From assembly GCA_036852015.1 (NCBI GenBank), contig JAANDG010000128.1, forward strand, positions 124,001-188,000: a stretch of 64,000 bases of DNA, read 5' to 3'. Below, one piece after another: positions 26,701-38,700 of the stretch. Below the pieces are notes generated by a model. The model worked only from the letters and a program-made list of their open reading frames with translations, was not told where the DNA came from and searched no databases. The stretch comes from Pelodera strongyloides. Taxonomy: Eukaryota; Nematoda; Chromadorea; Rhabditida; Rhabditidae. Made by a program: the position numbers and the translations under genes. The first letter of the stretch is position 1; each line of letters begins with the position of its first letter.

Positions 26701-29700
26701 GAATATGGCTTTACGTAACTGACGGATTTTTATCTCAAGGACACAAAACGCGACAAAAAATGAGGAGTTTGTGTGAAGTTTCTGAGAAGTGAGGCAAGCT
26801 TGTGGCACGTATTTATTTTATTAACCATGCAAAATGTTCTACAATAACACCTGGTTCGTAAAATCTTTTCTCATAATTTATGGCAAATTTCAATTGCGGA
26901 ATTGCGCGTTGCATTTTAATTGCAAATTAATTTCTGAATATTTTATGGTTTACAAAAATAGCGTATCTTTGCACGATTTGTTTGCAAGTTAACATTTTTC
27001 ACACATTGGAGAGCTTTGTATAGGCGTGTAAAGAAAAGTGATATGGACGAAATATTGGTGACTACAGTCGGGTGGAAACATAAAATTATTTTGCTTTCCA
27101 AATACATCTCTATCGCGTTATGCGCTTGAAAACTACATTAGGGTTTTTGTAAGGTTATGAGGAATCATAAAAATAAGTGAAGAAAAAAAAAGTAATTTGA
27201 AACATAACTAGTCACGTTCCACAGAAAAATTGTGCGCGCACGGATTCAATAACCCAATTGTACGCTCAAAATATTACGAGACACTGAAATTCGCAGAAAA
27301 CGACTCTTTTCAATTTGAAAATAAACGCGTTTACCACTTAAAACATTTATACATGTCTTTTCCTAGTAATAAACCAACAACATTGTTAAAACGCATGCAA
27401 ATGCACTTTTTACGAACTCTTCAATAAGTCAATTGTACGCCAAAATATGTATGGCGAGACAGTGCAATTCGCAGAAAATGACTATTTTTCCAAGTTGAAA
27501 TAAATGTTTCACAGGTAATACCATTCATTTCTTTTCCTAGTAATAAACCAACAACATTGTTGATGTGTATGCAGCTTTTTGACGAACTCTAACTTTATTG
27601 CTTATTATCCTTATTGAGAATGTTGAAGCACATGCATATGCACTTTTTTGGCGAACGCTAACTTTGGATGCCATAATGCAAAATGTTACCTTAGCGCTGA
27701 ACCAACACGGGGGCAATCTTATAGGCGTGAAACTGAATCACTTAGATTGTAATAGCAGTGTCCACTTTTGAGCAGTGATTATGAATTTTTTTCCTTCGAC
27801 TAGGAACATTCGCATTTGCGCATGCAATAACTATACTTACATCAGGGTACATATTCCCTTGAACACCAAAAAGCAAATTGTTCTTCCTAAAAGAAAACCC
27901 CATGAAGCGTGAAACATAGAAAACATGGTGCTAAATTGGGCAACACGGAAGAAGACGTGCCAAAAGAATAGGATTGCACTAACGCAAGAAATAAATCTGT
28001 TCCATATTCACAAAACGGCTCGGAACAGATGCAAGAAGCCATTTGCGAAAAGGTACCGTTCTTTCCACTACGTTGCATTGTCTTTCCAACTTCGTATAGC
28101 ATTTTGAAGTATTTCACTTCATCACAGGCTTATATGCATGTCATTAAATATTACAGTAGGTGGACGGTGTTTTTACAAAGATATGTCATACTTTTCAAGA
28201 GTATTTCATACAGGAACATGCAAAGCGCGGATGTCGAGTTTTCTCATTTTATAGAATATACTTTATTGTTCCTATGTAACAACGTTGCATCGAACAAAAG
28301 TGAATAAAGTTTTCACAAATCGAATGGTGCCTTTCTTCTCCCCTGCATGTTTTCATACGTCACTCGGACACTCTATATTTTGTGTTTTGCTAAATTTAAG
28401 TTAAAAGCAATCTTTATCGTAGATCTCGCATCAAGTAAAGGAACGTGTCACCGGAAGGGCAGCCAATCTAATGCATAGATACACAATGTGTGCTTGTAGA
28501 AGTCATCTCTTTAGCCATCACGGTTATCCGTTCTAATCCTAATAGTTTGATGTGTTTTGATAAGAATGAGTAAGGTGATTTTTCTAGTTGATTGAGACAA
28601 TGCCAAAGAAGGCAGAGCATGAGCATCAAGGGAGGTTTGCGCAACGCAAACACTTCCGCGAAGTTCGGTTAGGTAGTGTAAGAGGAGTGATGGGGGTGGG
28701 GTGAGAGGTTATTAATAAATTCTTTGTTTGTTTTAATAAAAAAAAGTCCTATATACGAGCCAAGATATCGAGCCCGTTTATTCATTTCCTAGATTTCAGT
28801 TTTCACCTTTCATGACGCTGACAAAGCTTCAAGAAGTTTCAAAAGTATTTCCTAACAAATAGCAGTATATCAAAAGATAACTTAATATTGATCTAGTTTC
28901 TCCATTGCATTCTCTTTAAATATTCTCTCACAGTTATTACATAGATCTGGAATTGAAACGTGTTGTTTAATGAACATCCATCATAAACAAATGCTGAAGG
29001 TGTGAACATTTTGAGATACATAGGAAAATATTGTGTCTAAAGAAGCCAAGCAAACCATCTTGCTAATTGTAAGTGGTAGTAGTTGTTAACAACGGGAGAC
29101 GCTCTCAAAAAGCGCATTGCATATTTAGATGGAGACCACCTTTTTGTGTTAAAAAGCAGTTACCCCTGACAATAGAATATGTTATCACTATTCATCTTTA
29201 ACAACGTTGCAACTTTGTGGTTTCCATGTATTTTTATTCCATCATATATCCAATAATATTTGCTCCTCGGAATAATTAAATCTCATTCGCAGCTATCTTC
29301 TTTACTCAGGCAAAAAGATGTACAACAATTAATTCGAATTATCCTGCACAATATGCAGGATGAGACCTCCCACAGTTTTTCGTTTGGGGCAATCGTGACA
29401 TAACGAACGAATTTGACAGATCTAAAACTTAGGAAGGCTCCCAAGGGTATGCTTTTTCAATTGCTCATCACAGATCAAATCAGAACGAGATCGTTGTCTG
29501 CTAGGCTCAATAGAAAAATAACCAAAATAGGAAATAAGAAGAGCACAGGGCGCGAGCACTTCAAGATGCATAGGGACACATTGATTTGGAAAATATTTGA
29601 TAAATATTTGATTGACTGACTGAGGGGAATATATGTCAGACTAAGCTCTCTTTGAATTGGGAATCACTTTTGGGCCTTCCTTGTGTGGTTGGCAGGCGGA

Positions 29701-32700
29701 TATCAGTAAAAAGTGTTGTTAGAAAAGGATTGGCGGGAAAAGGCAAGGAGAGAGCACTTCAAATGAAGCAGACCACACACAGCGTTCACATGAGTTACAT
29801 GCCATACACTTGTGAAAGGTGAACCAAAAAAAAAGAGTAACATATGACACGGAAAGGAAGACTCGGTAATATTTCCACATAAACTGTTAGCCCAGTGAAC
29901 TCCTGGTCACCACTGCAAAATTGTCGACGGCGATGACCTTGAAAAGACTTTAATATTTATGAAATACGCTAAGAATTTGTATGGACATTCCTAGTTCCGC
30001 TCCAGGGAACAAGACCTGGCCGTCCCGCTCAGTTCATATTAATGATTATCAGAAAAGAATGTCAGTTGAATGGCTTGTAATATTTTCCCGCTTCATGTTG
30101 AACCATCTCATTCAGCAAAAAAAAATTCTATGAGGCTTATTAGGACATGCTTTCTCAGACACGGGGGAGGTTTCTACGATCATCGCACAACGTAGAATTG
30201 TAAAAAATGCACTCCCTCGAGAGCAAATTAGTCCAATGTTAGGATTTTCACGAACATGTGTTCCATATATGGGCGACACAAAACTAAAACACAAGCTCAA
30301 AAGAATAGAACATAAAGATGGGTAAGATGGGTATATGTAATGCACTCTAAAGCAGGAAACGCTCTTGAACTATTATTGCTTGTTTACGTATGTTAGGGCA
30401 CAATTTCGAGCAGACACGATATCACATACTGTTTAGTATTTTGTAAAACATATAATAAAAAAGGAATGATTTAAGAAATTCAAATATCACTGCTCTAACC
30501 GATTGTAGTTTAAACTGCGAAATAAAATGCATATGTCAAAAAAATGCATGACGAATATCTGTTTGATACACAGATAATATGCCTAAGTTGTACCCAACAT
30601 ATCTAATTGTAGCTCACATAAGTTGGGTTGAGTCATTCTTCATCTACCAAATGTGCAATGAACCAAATTTGCAGTCTGCTCGCATGGAATAAATTACCGA
30701 GAGGCGCGAGGCCAATTGAATGCCAAATTTCAAAGATTTAAGTTGGAAGAAAACGAAAATCCGATAGAAACTCAAAATGGATTCAAAACAAGCATTTCAT
30801 ACTGAGACATTGACACAGCAGATGATCCTTTCTATAGAATTTGCCTTTTAAAGTCCTGCTCTATTACCTGCGGATTGGCGGATTAATTCATTGAAACAAA
30901 CAAAGCAAGGTTGGTCGGGGTATTGTGATTTATTTTACATAATCTGGTGTTATTTTACAATTTTACGTATGTCATGCAACAAACGCGTTCATCTATGATA
31001 ATCTATTTAATGGACATTGAAATATCCGGATCACTGTAATTTAAACTCTAACTAGGGATAAATAAGCACTTTTTGTGTGCTTCTGATAACGCTTTGTCAA
31101 TTACTTGATGAAATCTGGTCAAAACGCATTATTTAATCAAATCAACGAATTACAAAAGGAAAAAGGAAAGCTAAACAAATAGTCAGTAGTATATAGTTCG
31201 AACAGGGCATCATGCATGAACCCCACGCATGTATAGGTTCATACACAGCTGATTATGGTTCCGTTCTCATGTGGTTGTTGGCATCCTAATCCAAGGCAAA
31301 TTCCATCGAATATCTTCAATGAAGTTCAATGTTTACCTTATGGATAGTTGGTTAAACTGAGACCGTATTCACCAACACGCAGGGAGCCCTCCCTGGCCAC
31401 CCCAGGGAGCTAAAGAGTGCGTAGAAAGTGCGAGTGCAGAAGAGATTCAGAGCGCCGTGTGCCTAGGGAGGGCTCCCTGTGTGTTGGTGAATACGGCCTC
31501 CTTAACGATCGACAATGGAGAGGAGGAATGGGAGGGGTGATCTGGGCTGGATATTATCCCACAAGATTTGCTTATTTTCACCGAGACACTTATTTTTGAA
31601 ACAGACAGGTGCCTATTCGATTTTGTGGCCTTGCATATTCCCATACTGAAATTGGAGATGAAAAGTGAAGCAAAATAAGTCTGCCAAATAAGTAAATTTG
31701 TGTTTTTTTTTTCAAAAGACAAGATGTACCTTAAGAAAGTTCGCTACACACTAGCAGTTAGATGCGGTCACTTGAAGGTAAACGTCATTTATCTTTCCAC
31801 ATCGTCGGAAATAGAAACTCCTGGAAAAGCGGAATTCTTAGACGTTCGGAAACCAATACGCAATATGTTCCAAACATTTAGACATCAACGTTAAAAAACA
31901 GCAATTTTGTCGGACAACAGTTGAGTGACACGAAGAACTGGAAAAGTTCACGGAAGTGGAACCAAAATTACCAAAATGTGCTAAAATTGCGCTGTCGCCG
32001 ATGAAGTTACATGATACTTAGAAAACTACAGAAAGTCATATCCTTGGCGTGGAAAGCTTCGTCAGAACGACGAATTTTGGCGGTGGTTGAGACTACTCGA
32101 TGTAACATCATCAATCAGTTTTTTGTAGAGCTACTAAACATTGCCAGATGAGAAGTTCACTTTATATTAACTTTTTTGCTTCAATTTGTCATTCTCCATA
32201 TGCATATACAAATTCAAAAAAACGAGTGTACTTTAAGTTGTGACATACATAAAATCTCATCATAAAGCGGAGAAATAACCAAATAAAAAGCCCAATGCGG
32301 GAGCTCAGTTAATCTGTACAGCTTCTCATTAGCTCATGAGAAGCTGTACAGATTAATTTTGACCCTATATAAGAATTTAAATATTAACTAGAAAATTTCG
32401 CACGTGAACTCAAATTTTATAAAAGATATCCTAACCCAATTGAACGTATGTGATATTGCGTGACATATTAGAATGACTAAACATGGTCAATGGTCATGGA
32501 ATTATTCAGAACATTTAGCACGTTTGGCTAAAGTAAGCGTTTCTTAAATCAAATCTGTTCCACGCCCACTGAACTTGAAAATTGGAAGTTCATTGAAATA
32601 GTTGAAAGAGTCTGCAAGCAGTATCGTTTATGCTTCATCTAGCTTGTCTAAAATAAAATTCCCTTTTGTTCTGTTTAAATGTTGCAAACAGCGAGTTAAT

Positions 32701-35700
32701 TAAGTGTAAAGGTGTGTATGTGAACTGAAAGGGCACAAAATGAAAGTACGACACACCGTATTTTTTAATGATTGAGGTTATTAGTAATGGGACTTCTTTT
32801 ATCTACACAGAACGCGCTTATGAAATGAATCGAGAAACAAGTGCAAGTAATTCATTGTTTATGTTTTAAATTCGATTATTTAGGTGAGCAGCGGTTCGCA
32901 GCAGATTGCCGTCAACTTGGAACGATGCTTTATCGATGGACAGAATGGAAGCACGGAGATTATATGTGAGGTCACAGACACGGGAACAGGAAGGAAGGCC
33001 GTTACAAAGACAGTCTACGACCCTTCAGCCCCTGGTTTCCAGTTGATACCTCTCAGGCCAGCATTTACCGACTCCATGAAGGAACTACTCTTCGCTGTTG
33101 TACTCGTGAGTTTACAGTCTAACAACACGTTTTTTTAGCATAGTGCAGAAGTATAAAAATAAAAATATTTGTTAGAAATTGGGAAAGTTGAGCAGCAGAC
33201 AAAAAGATCAATCAATATTTGGGCAGAGCTCCATTTGAAAAAAACGGAATAAATTAATGGGCGTTTTCATCGAAAAATCTCGTCCAAATTTCAATGGCCC
33301 GCAAAAATTGTCGTTTGTTAGTCGTTAAAGTTTATGCGTCGTGCTAAAGCAATTCCACGAAACGATCGGATTGCATGAATATTTTTGCAAAATTAATAGA
33401 GAAGATTTTTAAGCACTCTTACACTATTCGGAACACCATGCCCAAATAAATATACGATAAAAACCGAAGAAGTAAAACAATTTTGAAAGGCGCGTGTCGT
33501 CTGTGTGATTACGGACACATCCTTTTTCGTAGGCACGGTACACAATAAAACAATAGACTTTCGTCTACGTGTTTCGATAATTATACAACTCTAATTCTGC
33601 AAGTATGTAGGTATATTCAGAAAAGGCAAATTTACGAGAAAATGGCGTGAAGAAACTGACAAAAGACGGCCTCAATTAAAGTCTGCGAGGGTTGTGTAAA
33701 AGATAATAAGAACGGGGGCCGGTGTTATTTCCAAAAAGTGCGCGCATCGTTACTTGTGTGCCAGTCGCGAAACCTTCATTTACTTAACCATGTGGCCAAG
33801 TCAATCAAGTTTAATTGGGATAGCAATTGCGGAGACTCCCAAAGAAACGCCATTGACAATTCATCATCTCAAACATTTGTTAGACATATGTTCTAGGAAA
33901 GAACATGCTATCCAACTATAAATAACCCCCAAATTAATATTCGCGTGTATATACACTTGCGGTTGAAGTTAATTTTTACAGCACGGAACTTGTGGGGTTT
34001 TTCCCCTCTTCCAGGTAGTATTAAGTGAAAAGCAATATTGATAAAAGAAAAAAAACAGAAGCCAACAATATGATAATGGGTGGCATGATATGCAATAAAC
34101 TGTCTTGACTGGAATGGATTTGGGGACTTGCGCCGTATGCTAAAAAAAAACAACGAGCTACGCATTTATGCGCAGGGATTTGTACGCAAAAGAAAAGTAG
34201 ATTTTTAAAAATGTGAGAAAATTGTAGTCGCGCAGCAAATAGATTTTGCTTTGGGTAACACTAAACAAAACTAAGATGTGCTGGCAAAACTGCTTGCAAA
34301 CGTTTAAGAGGAAAACGTGGAAAAATGTTATTTAAACAACATACGTCTTTCAAACATGTGCGCTTTTCGCTCCTTGTTCGTTTGATTTCATCTTACCGAT
34401 GATCCGGCTGTTACAAGTGCACAGATTAAAATATCTTGAACTTTCTGTAGCAAGCGCATCACATCAAGACGCGCAAGCCACAGCAATATTAATATGTTTC
34501 AAGTTTGAACATAGTTGCAAATGAGTTGTGCTGAACTCGTAAAAAATGTCCAAATAGGTGAAAATATCCTGCTAGAATTTGCACACGCAATCTGTTTTTT
34601 TCTGGAGCTGGTCCAAAAATAGTGGACAGTTCAGTGATCGCTTTAAGTGACTACCTGTAACAAAAGATGGATATTTTATGTGCTTATTCTTTCGTCTTTT
34701 AATGTCGTGGAAAAGGTATATATATTTCTTTTTTCTACGTGCATCTATTCTTGGCGTGGGAAAGATCGCCCTATGTATTGAAAGATTATCAGAAAAAGTT
34801 ATTGTAACATTATTGTAATAACACCTAAGCCAAGATTAGCCATTAAATATATTCGACTGCTTGTTTCTGTAGAACGTGATTGCACAGTTCTCTAAATCAT
34901 TATATAGTGATTGATGTAACAGATTATGTTATCGTCATGTTTTATTCACACAGTTTAGGATTCCCTGGGAGACCAAAAACCTGGGCCCGGTCACGTGGAA
35001 ATTTACTGCATAAGTGGGAAAATGAAGGATAGAGAATACGTAGACAGTGTCCTGGTATCCATGAATTCAATAGTAAGGCGATCGCTTCCGGCAGATGTTA
35101 GACGATGCAAGGTCCTTCAGATTAAGGTGGGTTTCGCGGCAAAGTTCAGCGTTTTTCTGTTCTTCATAAGTATGGCCTTACATACATTCTAAAAAAAATT
35201 GACAATATTTGAACGCTCATTCAACTACGAAATATCAAATACGATTGGCACCCAATAATGCTTTCTGAAAATATTCGAGATTTGCATTCCTTTATGAAAC
35301 TGTTTGAACTATTTTGGCCAAAAATCCCTAGCCGGATAACATATCGCTTTAAATTAACGATCACTTCCTTGCAGTGGTTTCGCAAATTGTCCGCAACACG
35401 CAACTCACGCGAACGAGTGATGCTACTTCCAAATATTGACGATGTTCACAAGCTTGACTTTTCTCTAATCGAAGAGACCGACGGATTACAGGGTTCATTT
35501 ACTGTTGGGAATCACTTCGCCGTGGCTCTTAACAAAAAACACCGTAGGGTTAACTATTTGGTGAGTTTTTATTATTATGAAAACGGGGAACTGACCGGTT
35601 TTGTCAACTTGAATTATACAAAAACGCTTGCTTTGAATAATGAAAGGAAAAAAGTTAGAAATGAAAGTTTTAAATAATTAAAGTATGCGAGTCTTTTTCA

Positions 35701-38700
35701 AGCAAAACCTGATTCAGGTAACATGCAACTCGAAAGATCTTGTCAAGTCGAGCCACACAACGAACTCCAGAATATCATTCCCGATAACCAGGAAAATGAT
35801 TGGAAACTGTGTGTTGTACGCGTTCACGCCTTCGTTTGCTCACATTGATGTCCTGCTGTTCTTCGTAAAAGATAAATGTGATGTGAGTTTTTTTTTGAGT
35901 ATATTTTCTTAATTTGAGGATCAATTAGTCTAATTGTCTAAAAGTAAACTATGACAATATTGGGTAGAGGTGGGTAGCATCCTTGTAAGGAGGGGCATTA
36001 AAGGCGATATAAATTCAGGGGCGCACTTCGGTCTCGTTAAAAACCTTGAGTCCTGGCGACAAGGTGACATTCACGATGACTAATGGAAAATATGGATACG
36101 CTTTATTGGACGCCATTGACGAGAAGATTGCACGGCTCATGCAGGTAGCAAATGTCAGGAAAACAGGAAGATACAGCAATCTTTGGGTATCAAGTTTTTC
36201 AAAGAATAATGCCTAGCATAAAACCGAAAAAAACACTGATTCCTCTCTTTAGAATAACGCAGCTCAATTCGAACGTTCGTGGGAAAGTGTCTTCTTTGTC
36301 CGCACCTACCGAAAAGAGGAGAAATTACGGATAAAGAACCTCATATCAGTGGCGCATATCATCGAGAAAGTCGGTGAGCTTAAAAAAATAAGAGTAATCG
36401 TCGGTTTACTCAGTTTTTGTCTTCGTCGTTTGCAGATGAAATGCCAGTCTATGGTTTCTTACTGGGCATGCAAATTCGGGTTCTATTAAATTGAAAGTTT
36501 GCTCTAATTGTTCTCCATTTCAGCTGATAAATGTTCATCTGCCGGCCTCTCTTATTCGTTGATGTTTAATTCCTGCCCAGAAGCAAAGGCTTCTCCATCG
36601 GCTGTTTCTGACTTTTGTATGCAGAAGATGGTGCTCTCGTGTAACAGCACAAATGCACCAAAGACATGTGAGTCCCATTAATCATGAGTAACTCGCGTCT
36701 AAGATTCCTAGAAAATCCATGATATACAGGAACCTGCCGCTATCGAATAAGTAGATGGATCAACGACGTAAGCTTCGTCATTTTTTATTGCAGTAGATTC
36801 AGTTTAAGTTAATTATGTGAAACATACGCGCAAAACACTATTTACAGCACCATCGTGCGAAAGAGGCGCTAGCAACTGCGTGGTTGAGGCGATTCGGCAG
36901 CCTACAAAATCGGAAGTTATTACGTCAGTTGTAGGCCTCGAATAACAAAAACAACAGTTATTCCAGATCTGAATATACCATCTTATTAAGTGCCGTGAAA
37001 TTAAAATTACATGTAGTGGAGTGCCCACCCATCTGTCGTTTGGTGTAATCGAGATGTAACATATTGTTTCATAATTTGTAACACCGTTTCATTCACTAAC
37101 ATGTGTTTTCAAGTTGACGACTCTTAGAGGTGGAGTAGAGCACTTTTCACAATGGTTTTCGTTGAATCCACTATCCACTCTTTAGTTCAACTTCCTTACG
37201 TGTAACCCCCTTTAGAAACGCTGGCTTCACCAAGCTGGGCCTGATGAAAGTGGGCGTTTTTGCACGAACGATGTGAGCATATGCACGCTCTTATTAATGT
37301 GTGCTGAATTAGTATCGAGCATTCTTCGCGAATTAGCTGTTTTGTTTGTCATTGCATTGTTTTTATTACCACAACTAACACGTTCGGCTTACCTCAGCTG
37401 TCACGCTGTGTGTCATTTCTTTTTGTTACTAACACTTGCCGCTTCCAGAAAGATTTTGCAAATATTAGTTCATTTAGTTTTTTTTTTAATCAACTGTTTC
37501 AATCAATTATTTGTTTTAGGTTGAAGACGGTCGTGAAACCCTCGCCAGCAATACAAGAAGACGCCGTGTTAGAAGCCCCCATTTTACCTAGTGACGACTA
37601 TGTGCACACGAGAACGTTCTTTCCAAACGTCTGGTTCTTCAACCATTTTAGTCTGGGGTGAGTTCGAGGCAAACTGGGCTTTTGTCGAAAGCAAAGAACA
37701 CAGTGCGCTAGAAACAGTGCATTTCAGAAAATGAGACAATATATGTTATGTAACATCTGCAGATAACAAATTAACTAGCACAAACAATTCGATGTTGAGT
37801 TGACTCTGTTTATTATCAGAAGTCTCGGAAAAGCGGTATTCACTACGCATGCCCCGGATACTATTGGAAGTTGGCAGGTCAAATCAGAATATTGGACACC
37901 CGGAGACCATTCATACTGCAGGACCGAGGATCTGTACATCGTCTCTAAGAAATCGTATTTCATGGAGGTTCCTTCTCACAATTACGTTTTGATTGCAGAC
38001 ATAATATTTATCATAATGAGTCAACATAAAAACCTTTATTATTAATACGTTGCAGTGATTAATAAAAACTAAAGTAATAAAGAGGAAGGACATGGTTAAT
38101 CCAATCTAGATTAGGCGGTGTACAGAAAAAAAAAACGGGAAAAAGACCACCACTAGTAAAGATGGATCGAATGGTGATTTGGGGTTAGTACGAAAATCAA
38201 ACACTGAAGTATAAATGCAGAGCACCATATAAATTGTTTCACTCGCAGCTGGACATCCCGAAGAACACTTATGTCAACGAGTCGTTCACAGTGAAGGTGT
38301 CGGTGACAGGACAAGCTGTTAACGAGACAATCAATGTAGGTCCCGTTTCTTTTTGAATTCGGTGATACAGGAGCAGCCATATGGGAAAACCAATTATTTC
38401 AGTCTTAGTATTCGTTGTTGCATCAATTTCTTTGAACATTTGGCTGAAACTTATGTTTTGTACTTTCCAGCTCTCCGCCTGTTTCGACGATATTCCAAGA
38501 CAAATGTGTGCTGATTTGGGGCCGAGTGGAGACCACGGACTCCCCACTTATTCCAGAATAGTGCTCACTAAGGAGAACCCAGTTACTACAAAGACATTCA
38601 AGTATGAAATATTGATGTTGAACATCGCTTAAATACACTCGACAACTAACACTTGCTGAATTTTTCAAAGCTGTTTAGTATTCGTTTCTTCAAGACGGGC

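Larger units (their letters stand above)
8791..32883 (+). other. Giant 24-kb intron of the TEP-like gene hosting two antisense genes
   Basis: The donor is gttagt after 8790 and the acceptor is the tag just before 32884, both in phase 0. The two flanking exons together form one macroglobulin domain. Inside lie two minus-strand GPCR genes (10636-15907 and 21172-25151). The remainder (8791-10635, 15908-21171, 25152-32883) holds only repeats: a SINE-like unit, direct repeats at 21.3-21.5 kb and 27.2-27.7 kb, a foldback at 31.4 kb and a hairpin at 32.3 kb. A short GC-richer patch at 25580-25690 is unexplained. Confidence 0.85.

Noticed and set aside
36431..36490. Extra TEP exon (DEMPVYGFLL) in the 36374-36523 intron
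   Set aside because: It can be entered in phase but cannot leave in phase, whereas skipping it joins 36373 to 36524 cleanly.
37273..37524. Hydrophobic 83-codon plus frame following exon 37216-37272
   Set aside because: It is intron read-through after a GTGAGC donor. The hydrophobicity comes from T-rich intron sequence.
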